Shown here: positions 27,165-38,700 of the stretch, piece after piece
Layout: each line of letters starts with the position of its first letter
How positions within the stretch are numbered: position 1 is the stretch's first letter
Origin: Pseudomonas nicosulfuronedens
Lineage (GTDB): Bacteria; Pseudomonadota; Gammaproteobacteria; Pseudomonadales; Pseudomonadaceae
Direction: 5' to 3'
DNA length: 64,000 nucleotides
NCBI RefSeq assembly: GCF_005877905.1
Contig: NZ_SWDV01000005.1
Span: 1-64,000, forward strand
Notes under the pieces: model-generated
Seen by the model: only the letters and a program-made list of their open reading frames with translations
What the model was told of the DNA's origin: nothing
Database searches by the model: none
Program-made: the position numbers and the translations under genes

Positions 27165-27991
27165 CCGCCCACCAACCCCTGCCCAGTCCCGTCGCGCAGC
27201 CCGCCCGCCAACGCTGGTGGGTGATCCGTGGCGAGCTGCCGCGCAGCGCCATCTGGTCCCTGGCCGCCGCCGGCCTGCTGCTGCCCCTGCTGCTCTGGTG
27301 GACCTACAGCGCCGCCGGGCTGGCCAACCCGATGTTCTTCCCCGGCCCGGACGCCGTGCTCAAGCGCATCGGCCACTGGTGGAGCGACGAAGGCCTGCTC
27401 GGCGACATCGCCATCAGTGTCTACCGGGTGATGGCTGGCTTCCTCGCTTCGGCGGTGATCGCCCTGCCACTGGGCCTGTACATCGGCACCTACCGCCCGG
27501 TGCAGGCGTTCCTCGAACCCCTCACCGACTTCATCCGCTACATGCCGGCGGTGGCGTTCATTCCGCTGGTCATGCTCTGGGTCGGCATCGACGAAGGCTC
27601 CAAGGTGCTGATCATCTTCATCGGCACCTTCTTCCAGATGGTCCTGATGGTCGCCGAAGACGTGCGCCGCGTGCCCATGGCGCAGATCGAGGCGGCGCAG
27701 ACCATGGGTGCCAACCGTGCGGAGGTCATCAAGCTGGTGGTCCTGCCCTCGGCCCGACCGGCACTGCTGGACACCCTGCGCATCACCTGCGGCTGGGCCT
27801 GGACCTACCTGGTGGTGGCCGAACTGGTAGCCGCCAACTCCGGCCTGGGCTACGCCATCCTGCGCGCCCAGCGCTACATGCAGACCGACAAGATCTTCGC
27901 CGGCATCCTGCTGATCGGCGTCATTGGCCTGCTCACCGACCAGGCCTTCCGCTGGCTCGGCCGGGTGGCCTTCCCCTGGATGAAGAGGTAA
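27161..27991 (+). CDS. ABC transporter permease (SsuC/TauC-like)
   Basis: This 276 aa inner membrane protein has about six transmembrane helices. The EAA loop is seen in EAAQTMGANRAEVIKLVVLP, where the ATPase docks. FPGPDAVLKRI near the N-terminus is typical of the nitrate/sulfonate/taurine importer group. The gene overlaps the unknown protein gene by 4 bp and is followed 5 bp later by its ATPase. With the binding protein at 20530 it completes the importer. Confidence 0.92.
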   Translation: MTAHQPLPSPVAQPARQRWWVIRGELPRSAIWSLAAAGLLLPLLLWWTYSAAGLANPMFFPGPDAVLKRIGHWWSDEGLLGDIAISVYRVMAGFLASAVIALPLGLYIGTYRPVQAFLEPLTDFIRYMPAVAFIPLVMLWVGIDEGSKVLIIFIGTFFQMVLMVAEDVRRVPMAQIEAAQTMGANRAEVIKLVVLPSARPALLDTLRITCGWAWTYLVVAELVAANSGLGYAILRAQRYMQTDKIFAGILLIGVIGLLTDQAFRWLGRVAFPWMKR

Positions 27992-27996
27992 TCGCC

Positions 27997-28842
27997 ATGA
28001 GCCAGAGCAAGATCAGCATCCGCCACGTCGACAAGGTCTTCAGCAGCCAGGGCCGGCAGGTGCAGGCACTGCAGGACGTCAACCTGGAGATTCGCGCCAA
28101 CGAATTCGTCACCTTCGTCGGCGCCTCGGGCTGCGGCAAGTCCACCCTGCTGCGCAGCATCGGTGGCCTGGAGCGCCACAGCGGCGGCGAAATCCTCGTC
28201 GACAGTCGCGCGGTGGATGGCCCCGGCATCGATCGCGCCATGGTCTTCCAGCACTACAGCCTCTACCCCTGGCTGAAGGTGACGGAGAACATCAAGTTCT
28301 GCCGCCGGCTCAAGGTGGTCTCCGACACCGTGCGTGGTGACGCCGACGTGGAGGTAGCGAGCGGCCGCGCCGACGCGTTGCTCAGCCTGATGGGCCTGTC
28401 TGCCTTCGCCCAGGCCTACCCCAACCAGCTCTCCGGCGGTATGCAGCAGCGCGTGGCAATCGCCCGCGCGCTGATGCCCAAACCGCAGATCCTGCTGATG
28501 GACGAACCTTTCGGTGCGCTGGATGCGCAAACCCGCGAGGTGATGCACGACCTGATCCGCCATGTGCATCGCCTGGAGAACAGCACCATCCTGTTCGTCA
28601 CCCACGACGTCGAGGAAGCCATCTACCTGGGCGGCCGCGTGGTGCTGATGGCGCCCCGCCCCGGCCGCATCGACAGCGTCTACGAGGTGCCGCTACCGGC
28701 CGAGCGCAATCAGGACATGAAGGTCTCGCCCGAATTCATCGCCCTGAAGAAGGAAATCCTCGCGCGCATCCGGGAGACCTCGGGCATGAGTACCGACCTG
28801 GAGTTGCTCGAGCAATTGACCCGTACTGCAGCACAGGCCTGA
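27997..28842 (+). CDS. ABC transporter ATP-binding protein (SsuB/TauB-like)
   Basis: This 281 aa ATPase has Walker A GASGCGKST, Q-loop VFQHYSLYPW, signature LSGGMQQR, Walker B ILLMDEPFGALD and the switch His in VTHDVEEA. The C-terminal extension after residue 230 is usual for this group. It is the last gene of the guanidine-controlled operon. A diverged fragment similar to its middle and 3' parts lies beyond the aspDT genes at 32739–32945. Confidence 0.93.
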   Translation: MSQSKISIRHVDKVFSSQGRQVQALQDVNLEIRANEFVTFVGASGCGKSTLLRSIGGLERHSGGEILVDSRAVDGPGIDRAMVFQHYSLYPWLKVTENIKFCRRLKVVSDTVRGDADVEVASGRADALLSLMGLSAFAQAYPNQLSGGMQQRVAIARALMPKPQILLMDEPFGALDAQTREVMHDLIRHVHRLENSTILFVTHDVEEAIYLGGRVVLMAPRPGRIDSVYEVPLPAERNQDMKVSPEFIALKKEILARIRETSGMSTDLELLEQLTRTAAQA

Positions 28843-28868
28843 AAAAGGCCGGGCGGAGCTGCCCGGCC
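28842..28868 (-). terminator. Terminator of aspD (and 3' end of the ABC operon)
   Basis: An eight-base-pair GC stem, GGCCGGGC and GCCCGGCC with a six-base loop, lies at 28847–28868. On the minus strand it is followed by TTTTT, so it is a good rho-independent terminator for aspD. On the plus strand it lacks a T tract but could still help end the ABC operon. Confidence 0.78.
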
Positions 28869-28904
28869 TCACTGCTATGTAACCATTGCTGGCCGTTCAA
28901 TCAC

Positions 28905-32253
<3,349 letters not shown>

Positions 32254-32686
32254 GATTCATTACCTCATGACCGAATCATCGAGAAGAGCCAGCGAACAAG
32301 ACGCCGACCTTTACTGTCGGCCCTTCCTTTTCGCTGCCCATCTCCAAGCCACGAATCACCGCAGACGCCGGAGATAGAGCGATTCAAGCATGCGCAGTAG
32401 CAGCAAATTCTCCGTGGAGGAGGATTCAGGAATTTCCGATGGAGCAGCCAGCCGATCCCTAGAGCAGGGATCGTCAATGGCTTACCACGTCGCGAAGGGA
32501 GCGACGTGGGCACTGCCTGAGGGAAAGCAAAGACGGGGCGGCTAACCCTTACCGGGCGGCCGGGGAGCACGGGAGACGAAAGAGGCGTTTTGCGGGGCGG
32601 TAACCCCAGTGAGGAAAATGAAACGTCCGCCCCGGCCAGGAGCGCAACCAGGCCTGGAGGTCGCAGGGCATTGCCCGCGACGGACG

Positions 32687-32738
32687 TCAGCCGATGGTCA
32701 TCCATCTGGCGTTGCCGCCGGCAGCGGCGGTGTTGACG
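32687..32738 (-). pseudogene. Fragment matching the 3' end of putA
   Basis: On the minus strand this stretch encodes VNTAAAGGNA-RW-MTIG and a stop, the same as the last residues of PutA at 35759–35810 except for two residues. About 49 of 54 bases match across the boundary. No other part of putA is present next to it. It is a gene remnant, fused on its upstream side to an ATPase remnant in opposite orientation. Confidence 0.8.
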
Positions 32739-32945
32739 TGTGGGCGAATGACCGAGTCGACGCGCTGCTCAACCTGATTGGCCTGTCGGCCTTCACCCAG
32801 GCCTACCCCAGCCAGCTCTCCGGCGGCATGCAGCAGCGCGTGGCGATCGAACGCGCGCTGATGCCCAAGCCGCCGATACGGCTAAGGAACGAACCCTTCG
32901 GCTCGCGGGAGCAGCTGACCCGCACCGTGCAGCACGAGGGACAAA
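32739..32945 (+). pseudogene. Truncated ABC ATPase remnant
   Basis: The plus strand encodes DALLNLIGLSAFTQAYP, then the intact signature LSGGMQQRVAIERALMPK. The Walker B region has decayed: LRNEPFGSR replaces LLMDEPFGALD. It then jumps to EQLTRT, matching the last residues of the ATPase at 28842. The Walker A half and the switch region are missing, so this is a dead fragment with an internal deletion. Identity to 28372–28520 is about 85% at the DNA level by eye. The rest of the 32254–33019 gap shows no gene I would support. Confidence 0.78.
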
Positions 32946-33019
32946 GACCCCAGGGTTGAAAACCGTGCTGCCCTGTCACTCGCGCAGGTGCCAGCAGGTC
33001 GTCGCCTTCAATTGCGAGG

Positions 33020-33550
33020 TCATTCGGCCGGTCGGTCACTTCCCAGTCCCGGTGGCAGTGGTCCGAGGAACATCTTCCTGAGGCGATCACGGCCGATCAC
33101 CCTCGCCAGCTCCGAGATGACGCAGTACATGAAGATCAAGGTGATGAGCAGAATCTGCACCGCCCAGAAACGAGGCCAGTTCATGGATGTCCACAGCATG
33201 GAGTTCGCGTCCATCAGACTGGGGGCCTCTTTCCAGTACTCGTAGAGTCGCTCCAGGTAGTGCACGCAAAGTGCGACCAGGGCGTACATCAGGGTCTTCC
33301 AGGTGACGTTCCAGATCAGCGGCTTTTCCGGGAAGCGGTTGATGAACGGCAGCATGTCGGCCACCAGTACCGACTTGCCGAGTACCAGCGAGGCGATCAG
33401 GACCGAAGCCGTCACGGGCAGCGGCACACCCGTGCCCTTGATCATGAGTGCGCGGATGGCAGCGACGATGTGCAGAATGACGAAGAAGAAAATGGTGGGC
33501 GGAAGTGCCTTGATGAACTCGTGCTTGATCTTGAGCAACACCGTGTTCAT
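33020..33550 (-). CDS. Membrane protein of unknown function (176 aa)
   Basis: The protein has four hydrophobic segments: about 14–32 (ALPPTIFFFVILHIVAAIRA), 45–63, 83–100 and 127–147. The N-terminus is short and basic and the C-terminus is charged. It contains LPVTASVLIASLVLGKSVLVADMLPFINRFP, in which the charged residues between helices look conserved, but I cannot name the family. It lies 96 bp downstream of the tsdA-like gene on the same strand and may be cotranscribed with it. Confidence 0.65.
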   Translation of the reverse strand: MNTVLLKIKHEFIKALPPTIFFFVILHIVAAIRALMIKGTGVPLPVTASVLIASLVLGKSVLVADMLPFINRFPEKPLIWNVTWKTLMYALVALCVHYLERLYEYWKEAPSLMDANSMLWTSMNWPRFWAVQILLITLIFMYCVISELARVIGRDRLRKMFLGPLPPGLGSDRPAE

Positions 33551-33646
33551 ATGCGTCCCCTTTCTGCCGCTAATGCGCTGTGATCGAATTCGTTCATGGA
33601 GCCCACCTGGCGGAGGGTCGATGCCATCGGGTCATACCGCTGCCAG

Positions 33647-34702
33647 TCAGGGCTGCACGCCGGCCGGGTAGGCCCGGCTGCCGAGCACCGCCCCGTCGAG
33701 CGTTTGGCCGTAGTAGCCCTGATCGGAGGCGTGGAAGTCTTTCGCCGTACTGGCGACATCCCCCTTGAAGCGCGGGTCCTGCGGCCGTTCCCGGCTGTTC
33801 ATGTAGGCCGCTACGTCCCAGGCCTGCTGGACGTTGAGTTGCACGCTCTTGCCCAGCGGCATGTTCTCGTAGATGAAAGTGGCGGCGGTATTGACCCGGT
33901 GCATGCCTGCGCCCCAGTTGTAGGACTCGCCGCCCCACAGCGCAGGGATCACCGGCACGTCGGCCATCCTGCGGCCTTCACCCTGCTCGCCATGGCAGAT
34001 CGCACAGTGCTCGGTATAGACCTGCTGGCCCCGTTGTGGCGAGTAGGCCTGCGGCGGTGCCGGCAAGGCGGCAAAGGCACGTCCGGGCATGCGTTCGCGC
34101 CCCTCCATCTTCACTCTGTCCGCCAGTGGTCCCGGCAGGACGAAGGATTCGTCTCGACCGCCGCGCTGCAGTTCAGCGTCGCTGAGTTCCGGCACGGGCT
34201 TGTCCTGCATGCCGTACATATCCAGCAAGCCGCCCATGAGCAACCAATAGGAATAGGCCGACATCGCCACCAGCTCGGGTGAGCCCAGCTCGGGGGCCTT
34301 GCCGTTCATGGAGTAGTTGAAACAGCCCTGGATACGCTCGGCGAAGTTGTTCACGCGGTTGTCTTTCTTGCGGAAGGCCGGGTAAGCCAGGTAGGCCGCC
34401 CACATGGGTGCGGCGTAGGCCTTCGTGCCGGCGTCCAGGTGGCAGTTGGTGCAGTTCAGCTGGTTGCCTAGGTAGCGGCCCTTGAGCTGCTGGGTATTGA
34501 CGAACAACTGGTAGCCACGGCGAATCTTGTCGCCGAAGGCGCCATCGGGGATCTTCGAGAGGTCTCGTGGCGTGAAGTAATGAGCATCCTTGGCCTTGGG
34601 TTGTGCGCTGATTTCTTCCATCGACGTAGTCACCGCATCGGCTGCTTGTACCGGCAGCGCAACGCTTCCCGCCAAGGCCATGCAGAGCAGGGTTCCGTTC
34701 AT
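33647..34702 (-). CDS. tsdA: Thiosulfate dehydrogenase-like diheme cytochrome c (TsdA)
   Basis: This 351 aa exported protein has two heme c sites, CTNCH (in NCTNCHLDAGTKAYAAP) and CAICH. The stretch DNRVNNFAERIQGCFNYSMNGK matches the TsdA region in which a Cys serves as the unusual axial heme ligand. TsdA oxidises two thiosulfates to tetrathionate, or runs the reaction in reverse. I chose the ATG at 34702, which has GAGG seven bases before it; a GTG two codons earlier is also possible. It follows tsdB by a few bases, as in other tsdBA operons. Confidence 0.82.
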   Translation of the reverse strand: MNGTLLCMALAGSVALPVQAADAVTTSMEEISAQPKAKDAHYFTPRDLSKIPDGAFGDKIRRGYQLFVNTQQLKGRYLGNQLNCTNCHLDAGTKAYAAPMWAAYLAYPAFRKKDNRVNNFAERIQGCFNYSMNGKAPELGSPELVAMSAYSYWLLMGGLLDMYGMQDKPVPELSDAELQRGGRDESFVLPGPLADRVKMEGRERMPGRAFAALPAPPQAYSPQRGQQVYTEHCAICHGEQGEGRRMADVPVIPALWGGESYNWGAGMHRVNTAATFIYENMPLGKSVQLNVQQAWDVAAYMNSRERPQDPRFKGDVASTAKDFHASDQGYYGQTLDGAVLGSRAYPAGVQP

Positions 34703-34711
34703 GAGCACTCC

Positions 34712-35302
34712 TCAGCGAATCGCCGCCAGATAGCTGGCCAGCGCAGTGATGTCCTTGTCGTTCAGGCGCTTGGCGATCGCCCCCATCATGCCTTCCGGGT
34801 CGCCGCCGCGCTCACCCTTGCGCCAGGCCTGCAACTGCGCCTGCAGATACGCCGCCTGTTGCCCGGCGAGCCGAGGAAATGGCCCCGCGCCGACGGCCGA
34901 GGGGCCGTGGCAGCTGAAACAGGCCGGAATGTCGCGGGACAGGTCACCCTGGTAGTAGAGCTTTTCGGCTGGCGAGGCGGCAGGCTGTTGCCCGCGAACC
35001 TGCAGCGTCGGCAGCTTGCCCTGGGCGGCGTAGTAAGCGGCAGCCGGCTGCAGCAGATCGGCCGAGGCGTAGGCCTCGGCCATTGGCCCCATCAGCGCAT
35101 TACTGCGCTGCCGTGAGTTGAAAAGCGCCACTTGCGCCGAAATATAGTCGGCCGAGAGCCCCGCCAACATGGGCCCTTGCGCCGTACCCTCGCCGTGCAT
35201 GCCATGACAGACAGCACATGCTTGTACCGCATCCGGTACTTCATCGGCGATGGCCGCTCCGGTGACACAGGAAAAAACCAGGAAAGCAGGCCATCTGCGC
35301 AT
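34712..35302 (-). CDS. tsdB: Diheme cytochrome c, TsdB-like electron acceptor
   Basis: This 196 aa protein has a signal peptide (WPAFLVFSCVTGAAIA) and two heme c motifs, CAVCHG and CFSCHG, about 100 residues apart, in a cytochrome c4-like double domain. In P. stutzeri TsdB accepts electrons from TsdA. Here it lies immediately before the tsdA-like gene, which contains the catalytic-type Cys. Together they would pass electrons from thiosulfate to the respiratory chain. Confidence 0.8.
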   Translation of the reverse strand: MRRWPAFLVFSCVTGAAIADEVPDAVQACAVCHGMHGEGTAQGPMLAGLSADYISAQVALFNSRQRSNALMGPMAEAYASADLLQPAAAYYAAQGKLPTLQVRGQQPAASPAEKLYYQGDLSRDIPACFSCHGPSAVGAGPFPRLAGQQAAYLQAQLQAWRKGERGGDPEGMMGAIAKRLNDKDITALASYLAAIR

Positions 35303-35758
35303 CGAGTATCCCGCCTCTATGTGCTGCGACAGCCGTGAGTGTAGGTGAGGTCGGCTTTCCTATCCTTCCACCCGGAAGACAAGTCATCGTTTTCGCTGGC
35401 CGCCGCACAGTGCAGCTGAACCGCGGTGGGAAGCATCGTCTTGATGGACTGGGGCGAGGCTCATTCAGCCGCTGGCGCGGCGGCGCATCCATCGGTTGAG
35501 CCCTGTTGGCGGGTCGCCCGAGGCCGATGGACTATCCCTCGATGCAATAGGCCAACGAGGTGCATCGATGAAATCGGCGGAGCGGGTAGCTCCGCCGTTG
35601 TGCCGGGCACGAAGCCCGAAACGGATTGCGCAGGAAGCGCGAGGGGAACGGCCTGCCGGGAGCGGGTAGCTCCGCCCGGAGGCTGGCAGGCCGGGTGGTC
35701 GCAGATGCGACCGTGAAGCTGGCCGGCAGCGCCCGGTGAGGCGCTACCGGCACCGTCG
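35303..35758. other. Intergenic stretch with hairpins, no gene seen
   Basis: This 456-bp gap between the divergent 5' end of tsdB and the 3' end of putA contains two copies of GAGCGGGTAGCTCCGCC (at about 35579 and 35659), each self-complementary. Just after putA there is a hairpin at 35722–35751 with GCCGG-AGCGCC type arms, which is likely the putA terminator although no T tract follows. A 96-codon open frame here has no features of a real gene. The tsdB promoter should lie near 35303–35400. Confidence 0.55.
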
Positions 35759-38700
35759 TCAGCCGATGGTCATCAGGCTGGCGTTACCACCGGCAGCGGC
35801 GGTGTTGACGCTCAGGGCACGCTCGATCAGCAGGCGCTCCAGCGGGATATCGGTTTCCCCGCGGTTCAGCCCGGTGACGCCGACGATGGCGCCCTTGCGC
35901 TGGCTGGCCTGCTCGCAGACCGCACGCAGCTGATCCGAATCGCCGTGGTGCAGGATGGCGTCGAACACCTTGTCGGTGCTGCTCCAGTCGGCGACCAGCT
36001 CGATGCGCTGGACCACCTCCTTCGGTAGTTCCTTGACCACGGCGGCGTTGGACTCGGCTACCAGCGGGCGGCTGCCGACGCTGAGCACAGCAGCCAGCTG
36101 GGCCAGCAGGTCGGCGCGGTCTTCGGCCAGGCAAAGCACGTGCTCACGCGGCAGCAGGGTGTAGGTGTTGCGCTCGCCGGTCGGGCCGGTGAGCACCTGC
36201 TGGGTGAAGCTCTGCGCGAGCTCGCCATAGCCGCTGAGCAGGGTCGCCAGGGCGGCGTCCTTCTGCCCTGCCCACTTGGCCAGGGCTTCCACGGCCTGCT
36301 GGGCGTCCTTCGGACGTGGCAGTGCCTGGGCGCCATCGCCCTTGAGCTGGTTGGCCACCGCATCCTGCGGACGGGTCGACAGCAGGCGATACAGGTACAG
36401 CGGGCCGCCGGCCTTCGGACCGGTGCCGGACAGGCCTTCGCCACCGAAAGGCTGCACGCCGACCACGGCGCCAACCACGTTGCGGTTGACGTAGAGGTTG
36501 CCAACATGGGCAGTGCCGACGACCTGAGCGATGGTCTCGTCGATACGGGTGTGCACGCCCAGGGTCAGGCCGTAGCCGGACTCGTTGATCTGCGCGAGCA
36601 ACTGGTCCAGGTCCGCACGCTGGTAGCGCACCACGTGCAGCACCGGGCCAAAGATTTCGCGCTTGAGCTCGCTGAAGCTGTCCAGCTCGATCAGGGTCGG
36701 CACGACGAAGGTGCCGCGCTTGATTTCCTCGGCATCCACGCGGGCGCTCTGGAATACCTTGCGGCCTTTGTCGCGCATGGTCTGGATGTGCTTGTCGATG
36801 TTGCCCTTGGCTTCTTCGTCGATCACCGGACCGATGTCGGTGTGCAGGCGCTCCGGCGCACCGACGCGGTACTCGGCCATGGCGCCCTTGAGCATCTGCA
36901 CCACGCGGTCGGCGGCGTCTTCCTGCACGCACAGTACGCGCAGCGCGGAGCAACGCTGGCCGGCGCTGTCGAAGGCGGAGTTGACCACGTCGACCACCAC
37001 CTGCTCGGCCAGCGCCGAGGAGTCGACGATCATCGCGTTGAGGCCGCCGGTTTCGGCGATCAGCGGGATGGTGCGGCCCTGGGCGTCGAGGCGGCCGGCG
37101 ATGTTGCGCTGGAGGATGCCGGCGACTTCGGTGGAGCCGGTGAACATCACGCCACGCACGCGCTCGTCACCAACGAGACGGGCACCGACGGTTTCGCCAC
37201 GGCCCGGCAGCAGCTGCACAGCACCGGCCGGTACGCCGGCCTCGAGAAGGATGCGCACGGCTTGCGCGGCGACCAGCGGGGTCTGCTCGGCGGGCTTGGC
37301 CAGCACCGTGTTGCCGGCGGCCAGGGCGGCAGCTACCTGACCGCTGAAGATCGCCAGCGGGAAGTTCCACGGGCTGATGCACACCACCGGACCCAGCGGG
37401 CGGTGGCTGTCATTGGCGAAGTGGGTGCTGGCCTGGGCGCCGTAGTAGCGCAGGAAGTCCACTGCCTCGCGCACTTCGGCGATGGCGTTGGCGAAGGTCT
37501 TGCCCGACTCGCGCACCAGCACACCCATCAGCGACTGGATTTCGGCTTCCATCAGGTCGGCGGCGCGCATCAGGATGGCGCCACGCTCGGACGGCTGGGT
37601 GGATTGCCAGATCTGCGCGCTGGACAGCGCACCGAGGATGGCGTTGTTCACGTCGGCTTCGCTGGCCTCACGCACATGGCCCACCACGTCGCGCAGGTCG
37701 GCCGGGTTGCGTACCGGCTGCGGCTCGCCCGGCGCAGCGTCGGCCAGGCCCAGCATCGGCTCGGCGACATAGGCGTGGTTGGTGCTCGACAGCAGCGCCG
37801 AGGACAGCGAACCCAGGCGGTGTTCGTTGGCCAGGTCGATGCCGGCGGAATTCAGCCGGGATTCGCCATAGAGGTCACGCGGCAGCGGGATGCGCGGGTG
37901 CGGCAGCCCGAGGGTGCCTTCCTGCGCGGCCATCTGCTCGACCTGCAGCACCGGGTCCAGCACCAGGTCCTGGAGGGAGATGCTGTGGTCGGCGATGCGG
38001 TTGACGAACGAGGTATTGGCGCCGTTTTCCAGCAGGCGACGAACGAGGTACGCCAGCAGGGTTTCATGGCTGCCTACCGGCGCGTAGATGCGGCACGGAC
38101 GGTTGAACTTGCCGTCGGCGACCTTGCCTACCACCTGCTCGTACAGCGGCTCGCCCATGCCATGCAGGCACTGGAACTCGTACTGGCCCGGGTAGTAGTT
38201 CTGCCCGGCCAACTGGTAGATGGCCGACAGCGAGTGGGCGTTGTGGGTGGCGAACTGCGGGTAGATGGATTCCGGCACCGCCAGCAGCTTGCGCGCGCAG
38301 GCCAGGTACGACACGTCGGTGTACGGCTTGCGGGTATAGACCGGGTAGCCTTCCAGGCCGTTGACCTGGGCCAGCTTGATCTCGCTGTCCCAGTAGGCGC
38401 CCTTCACCAGGCGGATCATCAGGCGGTGACGGCTGCGCTTGGCCAGGTCGATCACGTAGTCGATCACGTACGGGCAGCGCTTCTGGTACGCCTGGATGAC
38501 GAAGCCGATGCCGTTCCAGCCCGCCAGCGACGGTTCGAAGCACAGGCGCTCGAGCAGGTCGAGGGAGATTTCCAGGCGATCGGCTTCTTCGGCGTCGATG
38601 TTGATGCCGATGTCGTAGTCGCGGGCCATCTTCACCAGGCCGAGCACGGTCGGGTACAGCTCGTCCATCACACGGTCGTACTGTGCGCGGCTGTAGCGCG

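Noticed and set aside
27997..28842. Interpreting the importer as a taurine or sulfonate system
   Set aside because: The protein families are shared with taurine and nitrate importers, but there is no sulfonate-cleaving monooxygenase of the TauD or SsuD type, and the operon is led by a guanidine aptamer.
32265..32705. Minus-strand open frame of 146 codons upstream of aspT
   Set aside because: It is Arg/Pro/Ser-rich without motifs, overlaps the putA remnant and the aspT promoter region, and has no good ribosome site.
35426..35716. 96-codon open frame in the gap beside putA
   Set aside because: It runs through two hairpin repeats and lacks a ribosome site and any known motif.
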